From: Lampris incognitus
Lineage: Eukaryota; Chordata; Actinopteri; Lampriformes; Lampridae
Reading direction: 5' to 3'
Length of the DNA: 64,000 nucleotides
NCBI RefSeq assembly: GCF_029633865.1
Contig: NC_079222.1
Location: 32,488,830-32,552,829, forward strand
The first letter of the stretch is position 1; every line of letters begins with the position of its first letter. The position numbers and the translations under genes are program-made. The notes beneath the pieces were generated by a model. That model saw nothing but the letters and a program-made list of their open reading frames with translations. It was not told the origin of the DNA and searched no databases. Below, one piece after another: positions 22,236 through 37,249 of the stretch.

Positions 22236-23834
22236 TGAGCTGTGACAAGCTAACAATTAGTTGTATACTCCCCAAAGGGCTTTATAATATAAACAAACAC
22301 ACGAGCCATATCCCCCCAAGAATTATTAAAATGAAGTTATATACAGTCTATTACTTATTTTCACAAGAAAGGATTAAGATCATCATCAGGTTTAAATCAA
22401 TATGAAAACTAGACAAATACTGTTGAATACACTTTTTATTATTTTTGGTTATAACTGTGTGGTCATTAACAATTTCCTTTAAGTATTCTATTTCTAAACC
22501 TGTTACTGCATTGCTTATCTTGTCCATTTGGCACCTATTGCGTGCCTTTCAATCTGGAAGATGGATCCTTCCTTTCAGGGCTCTCTCTGAGGTTTCTTTA
22601 GAAGATTTTTTTTTCCCTGCAAAGTATGTCCTCATCCAAATTGAGATTTAAAGATAGTAGGTGTTGTTTACTGTTATTTATTGTATCTACTTGTTTTTCA
22701 CTGTGGGCATGTAAAACCATCTGAGACTGTAATGATAATTTAAGACTGCTTAGATAAAAGTGACTTGAATTCAGTGTAATAGATACTTTCCCCCCCCAAA
22801 TATACACTTCAGAAAAATGAAGCATATATTTTAGAAAATAATTTACCAATTAAAGCGTTCTTCACAGTGGGTAAAAGACGTGCACATTTGTAATGTTGCA
22901 AAGGTGTAATGTTGAAATGTTGTTACAATTACCCTACAAAATTAAAATTCTTGTTTTCCTCTCCTCTGCATCCTCCTGTGTCAGATTTCCATCTCTTCGT
23001 TACTCATCTCTACTTTTTCCTCCCGCTTGCTCTGGTGTGCTTTTACATTCTATCTTCCTCTCTCTTTCTTTTTTTTAATTTTCATTCTTCCTCCTTTATT
23101 CTTCCCTCCCCCTTCCCCTAGGCTACTCTGACATGCAGAGCCTTGGGTTGTGCAGATGGAGGAATGGGGATTATAAGTTCCCTCTCTCCCGTTCCTCCCC
23201 ACCGCTCTCTCAGCTCAGCTTTAGGGAGAAAAGAGGGTGCTTTCTCTCCTCTTAGGGGAGGAAGGAGTTCTGAGATGATGGAGGGGTTGTGCCCTGCAGC
23301 CTGCTTGTGAGCTGAAATCACGGGGGGCCCTTGAAAGTGTGAATGGCCCAAGTGAATTTCCACACTGTTCTCAAAACACATCTCCAAAAAATAATGAGTA
23401 ATACGAAGAAGAATAATCTTTCATGGCTTTTTCAGTTGTCCAGTCCCATTTCCGTCTCCACATACAAGACATGACTATGTCTGTTCCGCGTACAAGCTGC
23501 CAAATATGTCAAACAAATGACATTTTCATTAAATTCACAACTTTAAAAGGTTAGGTAAAAATAGGGAAGAGGACATTGTGCTGCTTTGAAAAGTGTTTTT
23601 TTACACTGACCAATCTCATGCCACAGTGCCTAGCCCTCATGCTACAGTTAGCCCAAAGCTGCTCCTACATTACCTACATTTTTGACATTTTTAATAGCCC
23701 AATTAGTTTAATATCTTTTGATAGATCAATAAACCCAGGTCTAAATTCAAAGAACCTGGCAAAGTCCATCGTAATTCTAACACAGAAAAGTGCAAAAAGC
23801 AGCAATAGTCCATCTTCATGCGTTTTCGACTTAC
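22236..23834. other. No gene seen
   Basis: AT-rich sequence with pyrimidine-rich stretches (about 22980-23120). Open frames of 60-90 codons show no motif. Confidence 0.45.
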
Positions 23835-24047
23835 CAGAGCATCCAAAGCCCTTCACAGTTAATACCTCACATTCACCTGACACAAATTCACACATACTGA
23901 CGTCAGAGGCTTCCATGCAAGGTACCAACCTGCTTATCGGGAGTGGTTTAGTGTCTTGCTCAAGGACAATTTGACACAAGGTGAGACGGAGCCGGAACCA
24001 AACCAGAAACCTTCCGATTGCTGCTAAACCACTCTACCTTCCGCAGA
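23835..24047 (-). mobile_element. tRNA-derived SINE family delta, decayed
   Basis: On the minus strand the right end reads AAGGTAGAGTGGTTTAGC with GGAAGGTTTCTGGTTTGG, tRNA-like box A and box B positions. The body includes GTGTCAAATTGTCCTTGAGC and CATGGAAGCCTCTGACG. It resembles a common fish SINE-like repeat by recall. No target duplication was identified. Confidence 0.55.
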
Positions 24048-24289
24048 GGCGGGCTTTACCATTAGCCATAATAGTTATTAAGTGTATAGTCATATGGCTA
24101 TGGCCATACACTTGAAGATGACCCAGCACTCTGGCCTAAACAGCTGTCAGACTAAGAGTGCAGCTCAATAGGGCAGAGAGGACCAATTCAGGTCAAGGAC
24201 AGAATTTTTCTAAAATATCAAGAGGGGCGCAGATTTACAAGCAGTAACTATTACATGAAAATTAAGAAGGGAGAGAAGATAAGCAGGTC

Positions 24290-26005
24290 CTGGCTTGTGT
24301 ACAGTGGAAGAAAAAAAAGACTGTGTTATGTGCTTTTGTTGCCACCTGTTTGGAAACCGAGAAAAGAGCACTCAGCTAAATGGGGATGATTTCAACAGCT
24401 AGAAACATCTTTCAGCCCATTTCGGGCAGCATGAGAAGTCTGCTGAACACACCACAAACATGGATACCTGGCGTAATCTATCACAGAGACAACAAACAAG
24501 CACAACTATAGATCAGGTGAATCAAGATCTAATTGCTCTTGAAGTAAACCGCTGGAAAGAGAGTTTAAGAAGATTAATTGCAATTGTGATCCATTTGGCA
24601 GAGCGTAATCTTGCATTTTGTGGCCACTGAGACAGGTTGTTTAAGTCTAGCAATGGAAATTTCCTTGGGTAAGTAGAATTGGTGGCTCAGTTTGACCCAG
24701 TCATGAGAGAGCATTGGAGGGGAATTCGGGCAAAAGAGCTAAGTGACACTTATGTAAGCAAGCATATTCAAAATGAAGTAATCCCCTTGTGGCAAAGTGA
24801 CGCCATTGTAGGGAGAGTAAAAATCAGATACTATGCAGTGATCGTGGACTGCACTCCACACCTCGGTCACAATGAGCAGCTATATCAGTGGTGCTATGAA
24901 TTGTAAATTGTGAGACTTAAAAAGGTATCCTCATTCATAAGCACTTTATTGGTTTTCGTCAGACACTTGACACAACAGGAAAATACTTATGCGAGTCATT
25001 TTAGGCCACCTAGAAACACTAGGTTTGGCTGTTTCCGACTGTCGAGGCCAGTCTTAATGCCAATGGGAGTAACATGCAGGGTAAAAAGCAGGGGGTACAA
25101 TGAGAGTGCTGGAACTAAAGAGCGAGGCATTATGTGTTCCTTGTGGAAGTCACACACTGAACCTTGTTGTTGGTGACACAGTCAAGTCAACTGTGACATC
25201 TGTCAGATTCTTTCGTCTATTACAGCAACTCTACACTCTGTTCAGCTCCTCAGGTCACTGCTGGACCATTATCACAGAACATGTCAAGAACTTTACACTG
25301 AAGGCATTGTCTACAACGAGGTGGGAGTGTAGGTTTGAAGCTGTTAAAGCTGTTTGCTACCAACTGCCTGAAATCTTGAAGGCATTGATTACTCTAAAGG
25401 AGTATGCCACAGAGAAACGGGATGTAGATGTTGTCTTAACAGCTGGAAGCTACCAGGAGATGCAGAGATGGCCTTTTGTGGTGAGCAGCATTGTGTGGTA
25501 CAAGGTGTTGTTCCAGATAAATAAAGTGAGCAAGATCCTGCAGAGCCCCAAAGTTTCAGCCGAGACAAGGAGCAAATAAGTTAGGGCAGTGACAGGATTC
25601 CTTCAAGAATTTCAAAATCATGGATTCAACTCCACCAAAACAGATGCCAGGGAGATAGCAGATAGGCTTGAGGTGAAGATGATCTGGCCAGAGGTGCACC
25701 AGAGAAGAACCACTGGACATTTTGAGTATGAAGGACAGCAAACTCAGTCAACTGCAGAAGAGCTCTTCAAAAGAGTTTTCCCTGCCTCATAGAGAGACAG
25801 CTCTTGTCACATTAAAGGAGAGATTTTCACACATGCAAACCTTCTGTGAGCTGCATCGATTTCTCTACTCCACTGACATAATGAAAAGCACTGAGAAGGG
25901 GGGGAAGCTGGATGAACGCTGCCACATATTGGAGCAGAGAATGGATGATATTGAAGCAGAGGACCTGAAGACTTGCTGTTCTCTCCATCGAGAATGAAGT
26001 CAGGA
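24290..26005 (+). pseudogene. hAT-superfamily transposase, ZMYM1-like, decayed
   Basis: Degenerate coding sequence resembling vertebrate ZMYM1-like hAT proteins (zinc finger TTF-type N-terminus, DUF4371 region, RNase H-like core). The N-terminal part shows SAEHTTNMDTWRNLSQRQQ, then ELSDTYVSKHIQNEVI. The middle shows LGLAVSDCRGQSYDNGSNMQ with a shift, where the YDNGSNM block is characteristic. The best open stretch, 25100-25579, has CGSHTLNLVVGD, RWECRFEAVKAVCYQLPEI and SSIVWYKVLFQINKVSK. Then come FLQEFQNHGFNST and HRFLYSTDIMKS to about 25997. Several stops and frameshifts occur. The C-terminal hAT dimerisation region is not seen, so the element is truncated or decayed beyond recognition. Confidence 0.75.
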
Positions 26006-27102
26006 AGTCACTGGATATTCAATTAGTAATTGCAAGATTTGCTGAGGTCAAGGCTCTCAAAGTCAGATTTTAGTATCTAAACTGTGCCTCCCTGCCATAC
26101 ACAATATAGCCTCATGGCATATGGCAACTTCTAGGAATCCATGGAAGAGATCCATCACTGTTCTAATTACTCTTGACACAACAATACAGCAAGAGCCCAA
26201 GATCCCCTTCACATTTTCCCCACCAAACTAAAGCTGAGTTGATAGGGGAGAGCAAGCAAGACAAACTCAAACAATGTAAATAAAAACAAAAATACATTCA
26301 AGGGAGAGGAAGGAAAATATAGAGACAAAGACTAAGATAAAAAGGTAGACTTTTTTTTACAGTGTATTATGTTTATTATTTTTGTGTTTCCATAACTGAC
26401 TTCTTATTGTCTTTTGTGTTATCTTCAATTCAATTTATTGTCATTAAAAACAATGTGCAGGCACATGTCTAAAACGAAATGAGGGACTTCTCTCAATTTT
26501 GAGCATCACACATTTAATTTCCTGCATTCTGGTGAATTTGTGTGCACCAATTTGCTCTGTTTCTACATCAATTTATTGTGGAAATGTCTTATTTATGTAA
26601 AAGAAAAACAACTTTCAGATAGACTAGCCTATCGGATATCTTCTGTTACTTTCCTCTTGCTCATGTTGACTCTGTGAATGAAAGTAGTAGATGCATTTGA
26701 ACTAATACAATACCCTTGGCACAAATTGGTTTGTAGATGTACCTAACGGCCGGCCTCCACCGGTCGCGACCCGCTCCGGGACAGTGGCAGGTGAGGAGTT
26801 TGAAATGTTTCTTTAAAGTTTTTTATACATATTAACACATTCTCTCTCTCAATTATAAATACTGTACTGTAGTTATATTTAATATTATTACTGCATTATT
26901 ATATTTATGATGTTTTAGGTAAAATATATACTGTATACGGAGACAAGCATTTGACTAATTGATGCTAGATGTGAACTGTACATAACTGTTCTGACTTACA
27001 TACAAATTTGACGTAAGAACAGAACGGACTCAAAAATGGAACTCGTTCATAACCCCGGGACTACCTGTAATTCCACCTCTGACCTCCTGAACTACTCAGC
27101 TG
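26006..27102. other. No gene; possible LINE 3' tail and a GC-rich patch
   Basis: At 26427-26500 the minus strand reads GTTTTTAATGACAATAAATTGAATTGAA, similar to the tail of Rex-type LINEs. At 26749-26790 a short GC-rich patch (ACGGCCGGCCTCC, GGTCGCGACCCG) stands out from AT-rich surroundings. Nothing else is recognised. Confidence 0.4.
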
Positions 27103-27277
27103 TCCATCCATCCATCCATCCATCCATCCATCCATCCATCCATCCATCCATCCATCCATCCATCCATTATCTGAACCGCTTATCCTGCTCTCAGGGTCGC
27201 TGGAGCCTATTCCAGCAGTCATTAGGCGGCAGGCAGGGAGACACCCTGGACAGGCCGCTAGGAAATCACAGGGCCAA

Positions 27278-27376
<99 letters not shown>

Positions 27377-27583
27377 TCATACCTAGGGGCAATTTAGTAT
27401 GGCCAATTCACCAGACTTGCATGTATTTGGACTGTGGGAGGAAACCGGATCCCCCAGACATGGGGAGAACATGCAAACTCCACACAGAGGACAGGCTAGG
27501 ATGACCCCAGGGCTCGAACCCAGGACCTTCCTGCTGTGAGGTGACCGCACTAACCACTAACCACTGCGCCACTGTGCCACCCC
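27103..27583 (-). mobile_element. tRNA-derived SINE family alpha, full length, with two expanded arrays
   Basis: Left end is an expanded ATGG tail (27103-27166). An internal CA array fills 27279-27375. The right end holds the tRNA-like head, with box B complement GGGCTCGAACCC near 27510 and box A complement CCACTGCGCCACTGTGCC near 27561. Flanks CTACTCAGC and CTACTGAGC may be an 8/9 target duplication. Confidence 0.9.
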
Positions 27584-27899
27584 TACTGAGCCATTAGGGG
27601 GAAAAGTTGGAGCAAAACAGCATTAAAAAGGCCTGATGCTATGACGCTGAGTGTAAAGACACTGCTCTTCATGCATTAGATCTATTTTTCTACAGGAATA
27701 CCTAAAGTGTTTAATAATAGAGTAATAATGTTCATTTAACAAGAAAGCCCAAATCTTGGACACAGGTTTTACAACTTTGGGAGCGAGAAAAAAAAAATCC
27801 TTGCACTTTCTAGTGACGTGAGATTACCGTATTATCAGAGATATATTTTATTTAAGCAGTTATTTCGTCTATGTACGTACTATATGATATCCAGTGCTC
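27584..27899. other. No gene seen
   Basis: Unassigned sequence between SINE and L1 remnant. Confidence 0.4.
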
Positions 27900-28612
27900 A
27901 TTTTTAAAGTACACAACAAATGATAAATGAAAAGAAAAACACAACAGAGAGTACTAAACAGCAGCAGAGTCTTAATGCAAAACAGGTATTAGATGAAAAT
28001 AACATATTGCATATTAATGGTACAAAACAGCTTAAGCGAATACAAAAATAAAATAAACATAAAAAGTCCCTCCCCATCCCTCTACTACTCAATAGGTGAT
28101 TAACAGTGAAATATGTTAATTATGGGATTAGCTAATCGCACTCAGAAGGTAGTGGATAAGGGGTAGCCAGGTTTTTTCAAACAGTGAAAGTTCATCTTTT
28201 GAAAGGTATCTTATTCTCTCCAGATGTTTGCTTGACAGCTCGCTGAGCCACATCTTAGTAGTAGGGCCCCCCTTTTCTTTCCAAAAACAAAAGAAGCAAC
28301 CTCTTTGCTGTAATACGGCAATAAGAGAGAAAGTGTTGTTGAGAGGCAGTCAGACTGGTTTGCGTACCAGACCTTCTGAGGATGATTAAAAGAGGGTCTG
28401 GCTCTAATTGGGTGTTGATCATTTTAGACAGTATCTCAAATATTTCTATCCAGTAGGTCTGTATCTTTGGGCAAAGAGCAAAGCTATAGTACCTTCAGCT
28501 GACTGACATTTGTCCCGTGAGGGTGACACTTCAGGATAAATCTTGTATAGCCCAGCTGGAATAATGGGAGTCGGTGCAACATTTTAAATTGGATAAGGCG
28601 GTGTCTAGCGTT
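27900..28612 (-). pseudogene. L1-type LINE ORF2 C-terminus and 3' UTR
   Basis: The minus strand from about 28610 encodes, with frameshifts, the end of a fish L1-type ORF2: LIQFKMLHRL, then LLIILRRSGT, a serine/threonine-rich link, QHFLSYCRITAKRLLLLFWK, KGGPTTKMWLSELSS and LERIRY. The block of basic residues before TKMWLSEL is typical of the ORF2 C-terminus. It is followed by an A/T-rich 3' UTR to about 27900. Only the last ~165 codons remain, so it is a 5'-truncated insertion, now decayed. Confidence 0.7.
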
Positions 28613-29357
28613 GTTTGAGCATGCATGCATGCGCTCCAGGCTCCCCTCCCATATAATGCAATAGCGTGAAAACCGAAAAGAAATAATGTATTACTTGCCA
28701 CGGCTTCCCCATATTCATTTACCTCTGGCGCCATTTGAACAACTTACTGTAGCTCCTAGTTGATTTAGCTAGAGATGTTCCGTATATCTCTTCCACTACC
28801 ACCAGCATCTCTATTAAGAAGAAGAGAGAAAGAAGATACTACCAACCCCCCAACCCCTAAACTAGGCTACTATTGTTGGTCTCTATAATCTTGTGCCCAG
28901 AGCTTCCTTCCTGGTGAGCTTGGCCTTTGGCCACGAGTTCCCTGTCATTCCTAAAGGATTCCCAGCTTGGGCTGTAGTATATTTGTAATGGAGACACACC
29001 GGTACACCTACTCTAGTCAGTCTCCATTGGCTCCAGGCCTCATTAAGTCTGTTGAGGGCTCAATGGCCTGTCACACTGCATCTCTTCGCCCGTTTATCTG
29101 GAGAAGAGCAATGTGATGTGCGTGTGTGCTGTGTATAACAGCGTTATGGCTGTAGCAGGTCAGTGTGTTGGAAATATTTATTCTCTATTCCATCCCCCAC
29201 TTTCTCTTCCTCAAAACCACATGGTCATTAATACGGAATTGAAATTATTTGTCTTATTTGTTTTACCTTAAATAGCCACACATTTTAACATGGCACATTG
29301 CTTGCTTTCAAGGTGTAAATTTTTTTTAAAAGCAATAAGTTTCTAAAAACTATTACT
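28613..29357. other. No gene seen
   Basis: Unassigned. A short alternating purine-pyrimidine run GCATGCATGCATGCGC lies at 28618-28634. Confidence 0.4.
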
Positions 29358-29851
29358 TTAAAGTGACTGTAGACAACTTTTTGCCCCCCCCTCGCCATTT
29401 CCAAGCGTTTTCATTTTTTGTGCCGCTGTCGCAAAGAAAACCAGATTGCTTTCGATTTATTAGCAGCCAGGCTACTTTCCAAAGCAAGAAAACCCCTCCC
29501 CCCCTCATAAGAATCCCAATTTGAACTAGAAACCCCGATTTCAGTGTCATGATAAAGGCAGAGTAAAACTTCCGGTAGTATTAATAAGTAGGCATGTTGT
29601 GTGACTTACTTATCCAGTAGACAGAATGCCAACCGGAAGTCGGTTTGGAACCCTGTCAAGTCCCGGGTGTTGTATCGAATCTTGTTTTCCTGTTGAGATC
29701 TGCCCCCCCCCCCCCTTAGCCAGAGTTTGATACAACACCGGGGTGCTTGATTAACCTCAACCTAACCTCAACCTAAGTTCAGCCTAACCCTAACCCAACA
29801 CTTACCTTAACCTAATCATAACCGGTAGCTAGCCTGTTTCCATGCGAACAC

Positions 29852-30109
29852 TTATGTCTGGCAAGGGGGAAACTGATATCGACAGGGACACAGTTCGATA
29901 ACACACTGGAGGTGGCTCCATTCAGTGAATGCGTGTTCAAGGTTCATTCTTGTTTTACCTCTGTTTCTGTCACTCTCCCTCCTTGCCTTCTTTGCCTCCT
30001 CGGCCAATGGGGTTCTTTTTCTCTTCCCGGGTAGCGTTTCCATGGAGTTTACCCTGTCATTTTCATTGTTCCACCATCTGCCATTTCTGCTACTGGGGAT
30101 AGCTACCAA
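29852..30109 (-). pseudogene. Lysine/arginine-rich N-terminal fragment of a transposon protein
   Basis: 85 codons, start at 30109. From residue 28 the sequence KRKRTPLAEEAKKARRESDR followed by NRGKTRMNLEHAFTEW resembles a basic block found near the N-terminus of several fish transposon-encoded proteins, as I recall. Similarity ends after about residue 64 and the last 21 residues look like read-through. Its location inside the TTAA-flanked element supports transposon origin. A nucleic-acid-binding role would be a guess from charge only. It may simply be a truncated remnant. Confidence 0.4.
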
Positions 30110-30237
30110 TAGCTACCAGGGAAAACAAAAGCGCCATCTTCCTCCTATTTTGGTTGCGCAATGGTTGACACACTTCCTTTGTTTCGTAAATCGAGTCTTC
30201 ATTTTCCCGCGAGATCGTACCTGGTGGGGGACAGTAT

Positions 30238-30280
30238 TTGGTTCCCCATAAGCCTCAAAGTGAGGCTTATGGGGAACCAA
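30238..30280. repeat. Perfect 20-bp inverted repeat with 3-nt loop
   Basis: TTGGTTCCCCATAAGCCTCA, loop AAG, then its exact complement. Could extrude as a cruciform or form a hairpin if transcribed. It lies near one end of the TTAA-flanked element. Confidence 0.9.
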
Positions 30281-30393
30281 TCTAAATGCTAATGGTGTCA
30301 TTATGCTATATGCTATGGCCATTACAGTGTGATCAATATTTCATTCATAATGATATATTAAAGCAAAGAAAACGTTGTCTACTGCTGCTTTAA

Positions 30394-31216
30394 TCTGAAA
30401 AGCTGACTAAGGATCTTTTCAAGAATAAACCAGACACCATAGATAAAATAATGCTATCATTTAATAGGTGTGCACTCTGTCTTTATGTGTATCTGAACTG
30501 AGAAGAGTGTGTATTGAAATAGGACTTCCTGGACAGCAAACCAGGGGGCTCTTTAAATGGTCAGTGTAACCCATCCCCAGTCACTTAAGTGAACACACAA
30601 GCATAAACATGAGCTGAAAAGGCCATCACATATAAAGTCTAGATAACTTGTCTATTGCCTTTGTATTTTTGTGTATTATCATTGCAAACTGCCTAAAAGT
30701 CCTTGCTCTTTTTGTACTTTTTAAGTCATTGGTATCCCCTGCAGGCATAGGGCATCACTGTTCTCCAGAAGGATAATTTCAGCTGTCAGGCAACATATCT
30801 GCAGCGCTGTATACAACACGTGGAGAGTGACAGAGAGAATTGCAGCTATGACTCCCACAACCACAGCTACTGTGCTGAAGAATGAATGATATACAAGGCT
30901 GGATAAGTATCCCCATGGGCCCCTGGGCACTGACGCTCATAGGCCCCCCCTCCCCCTGCCTCCCACACACATCACGCCCACCCCACGCCACCCATCACAG
31001 CCGTTAAACCCCACCTTGATTATTTTGAGCTTCCAGTCAAGCTGGCATGTCAAATCCACCAGACCATAATCACACCTATTGGTCAAAGGCTGAATAACCA
31101 GTCCAGCTGAGCAGGTATGCCTGCTCATACAGTTCAATAGACCAAGTACTGCCATTTCACTCACAAATCACAAGACAAAGAGTCAATGGATTAAATCATC
31201 TCAAGGCAGTGTATGA
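30394..31216. other. No gene seen
   Basis: Unassigned sequence with a C-rich patch at about 30940-30990. Open frames have no motif. Confidence 0.4.
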
Positions 31217-31224
31217 CTCTAGAC

Positions 31225-31762
31225 CAGTGGTACTCACTAATTTTCTTAGGAGAGCTACTTATGAGTAAGACCATTCCTCAAAGAGCCACAGATATAACTC
31301 GAGTGGTTTTTTATCATCGCTCTCAAGATATTTACCATCTTTGTGCATGGTTAAAAAATATATTGTACCATGCTTTCCATCCTTCCATCTCTTTTTATTC
31401 TCAATTAATAATTACATTGCATTATTAAAATATGTAATACTTGTTTGTGAGTTTGTAAGGCTGGGAGTGGAACCCATCTTATGTATGCATGTAATACATA
31501 GGCATTATCAACATGAAAAAAATGTTTCGCAAATACAAATCTACACACATAGGCTATACGTCTACCCATGATCCCACATTGTTACGTAGCCTACGTTCTT
31601 TGCCGTATCTTCAGTATGCAGCCATCTGCTGGATAATTAATTTCAACGTGCTAAAACAGGATGCAAACGGAACCTATAGAAGTAAGTTATAGCTATGTTC
31701 TTGTTGTTATCAGTGGATCTATATAAGGGGCAAAACAAAGAGCCGCGTAAAGACTAACACTG
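31225..31762. mobile_element. Putative hAT non-autonomous element
   Basis: Starts CAGTGGTACTCA and ends AACACTG. Flanks are CTCTAGAC (31217-31224) and ATCTAGAC (31763-31770), a 7/8 match of hAT-like 8-bp size. Terminal repeats are short and imperfect. No transposase is encoded. Less certain than the MITEs at 14.6 and 47.9 kb. Confidence 0.5.
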
Positions 31763-31770
31763 ATCTAGAC

Positions 31771-32486
31771 TATGGCCATATCTGTGTTCACTGAAAACCA
31801 CCCAAGCAGACAGCACACCATTTATTACTGATGCATAATATTGTGACTGACTAGGATTAGGCTTGCAACAATGCCATCCTAGGGTAATCACACAGCACAG
31901 CTGAATGCAGGTTTCAAAATATGGCTCACTAAGTAAGCTAGGCAACTTCACATAGAACAACATATAATAAACTTGATAAACCAACTCCCAACACACTATA
32001 GCAGCGTCACACCACAGTGAAGCAATACACATGTTATGCAAGCAGCATATCAAATAAACTCATCCACAAAATATACAGCAACACACAATCACAACAAATA
32101 ATACTGCTCAATCCACAGACGGCATAATCAAATGGTTCTTACCTATACAGGTTATTCTCTCTCGACTTTTTCATTGCAAACTCTGTGATCATGCCCTCAA
32201 AATCTAGCTATGCATTGCTGCAACCATTGCTACAACCGACGGTAGACACTTCCAAGCTATTGTTACTACTAGCTAGCTCTACATCCCAACTGTGGAATGC
32301 CTTCTTCACTTTGTTTAGCTTTTTAGAAAAAGCTACTTATTAGCAGGATTTTTTTTATTGTGGCTGCTTTTTCTCTGTACAGCCATCTCACCTATAAAAC
32401 AATCAATTACCCGACTTAATTTTCTTGGAAACAACTTTATTTCATTCTGATTGGACAGTAATCAAGATCAAAAGAATGGGTCAGGC
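31771..32486. other. No gene seen
   Basis: Unassigned AT-rich sequence. Confidence 0.4.
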
Positions 32487-33235
32487 CAGGGGCGTCACTA
32501 GAGATTTGTGGATAGGGGGGCTAAGCCTTTACTAGGGGGGTCTTGGGGGATTTCTTCTTTTAAATGGCCCCAAAATGTCTGTTTTTTATGAATTTTTAGA
32601 GTAGCAATAGGTGTAAAATCAATCAAAAATATGGTTATTTGGTCAAGTTGGCACACAGTAGATCTGTATCTTCATAATTGATCTAATATGACTTAAATGC
32701 TATCCATTCCCTTACACGGGCACAGATCAAGCAAAGGTATTGAAGTCAAGGAATGCTATCTCCTCTCTCTTAGCTAAGTTGCAGGTCCTAAGTATGTTAT
32801 CCATACAAAGACTGCAGATTGGTGCGATCAGTTTGTGCAATCAGAAAGAGTGTGATCTTGCTCTGTAGTTGTGCTTACATGTTTAATAACCTAGGTGACA
32901 GAATTTCAAGGTCATAGCGACATTTGACAGCACAAATATTCACTTTTCTCAATACATTTTTATTTATTGTCACAAAAGAGGATATATTAACTACCTACCC
33001 CATTGGTTGTAGTAGCTCAAATGTTTTCTCCTCTGATTGGTTGCTGTCCACCGAAATTAGGAGCGTGACGCGGGGCAAATATTGTGTGTTTTCTTTGTTG
33101 AATCATTAGCAGCTGACGAAACAAGCCCGTACTATGTATTAAACGTTTTTTTTCTTCCTACATCTATATTGATATTCCGCTCATTTGTTGAGCACTTTTA
33201 TCAGCACCATTGACAGAACCCCCCCCGAAACCCCC

Positions 33236-33237
<2 letters not shown>
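32487..33237 (+). mobile_element. Possible hAT element left end (CAGGGGCGTCACTAG)
   Basis: CAGGGGCGTCACTAG followed by G-rich sequence (GGGGGGCTAAGCC, AGGGGGGTCTTGGGGG) matches the start of hAT elements related to ZMYM-type transposases by recall. The opposite C-rich inner end may be ACCCCCCCCGAAACCCCC at 33219-33236, but the outer terminal repeat is absent and an AT array begins there. Confidence 0.4.
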
Positions 33238-34940
<1,703 letters not shown>

Positions 34941-34942
34941 TA

Positions 34943-36574
<1,632 letters not shown>

Positions 36575-36670
36575 TACATATATATACACAAACACACAGG
36601 CCTACTAGTAAATATATATATTGACAAGCCTCTATATACATTTATTTATTTACTTACAGGCCTACTATAT

Positions 36671-36796
36671 ATCCATCCATTTTCCAAACCGCTTATCCTG
36701 CTCTCAGGGTCACGGGGATGCTGCAGCTTATCCCAGCAGTCATTGGGCGGCAGGCGGGCAGACACCCTGGACAGGCCGCCAGGCCATCACACAGGG

Positions 36797-36849
<53 letters not shown>

Positions 36850-36883
36850 TCATACCTAGGGACAATTTAGTACAGCCGATTCA

Positions 36884-36887
<4 letters not shown>
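36671..36887 (-). mobile_element. Family alpha SINE, 3' half
   Basis: AACCGCTTATCCTGCTCTC through CACCCTGGACAGGCCGCC, an internal CA array (36799-36848) and CCTAGGGACAATTTAGTA. It stops at an AT array, so the tRNA-like head is missing. Confidence 0.85.

Positions 36888-36977
<90 letters not shown>
36888..36977. repeat. AT dinucleotide microsatellite
   Basis: About 90 bp of AT, abutting the truncated SINE. Confidence 0.95.
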
Positions 36978-36980
<3 letters not shown>

Positions 36981-37073
36981 TAACTTTAGCTGTTGAGTCA
37001 ACACGGCAGCTGAAGAGTGCATTGAGCACGAAACAAACTTGTTCTGCCATTTAACAACTTTGAGCTATAGTAT

Positions 37074-37093
37074 TACACACACACACACCCACA

Positions 37094-37145
<52 letters not shown>
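37074..37145. repeat. CA microsatellite with short AT end
   Basis: Interrupted CA repeats to 37134, then ATATAT. Confidence 0.9.
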
Positions 37146-37146
<1 letters not shown>

Positions 37147-37249
37147 TTTGTTGTGCAGCTGTGGTGCTTTTGAGTGACGAGTCTACCTTTACTCTTTATC
37201 TGTCTATGATTTTAATTGTAATATGATTATTACGTCCAGAACATTCGAC

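Larger units (their letters stand above)
29362..30389 (-). mobile_element. Putative TTAA-target DNA transposon (~1.03 kb)
   Basis: Flanked by TTAA at 29358-29361 and 30390-30393. The termini are imperfect inverted repeats: AGTGACTGTAGACAAC on the left and the complement AGCAGCAGTAGACAAC on the right (12 of 16 matched). TTAA target duplication is used by piggyBac and Kolobok elements. The termini do not show the CCC start of piggyBac. The interior holds a short basic coding remnant (29852-30109), an inverted pair CCCGGGTGTTGTATC / GATACAACACCGGGG, telomere-like CCTAAC units and a 43-bp palindrome. Superfamily is inference. Confidence 0.5.

Noticed and set aside
23576..23974. 132-codon open frame
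   Set aside because: Its second half is antisense to the tRNA-like SINE at 23835-24047, and the first half has no motif.
26755..26775. Possible cloning-vector contamination (restriction-site-rich GC patch)
   Set aside because: Only ~40 bp, without longer vector similarity that I recognise, and embedded in continuous fish-like sequence.
27279..27375. CRISPR-like or regulatory array
   Set aside because: A plain CA dinucleotide repeat inside a SINE, with no repeat-spacer structure anywhere in the window.
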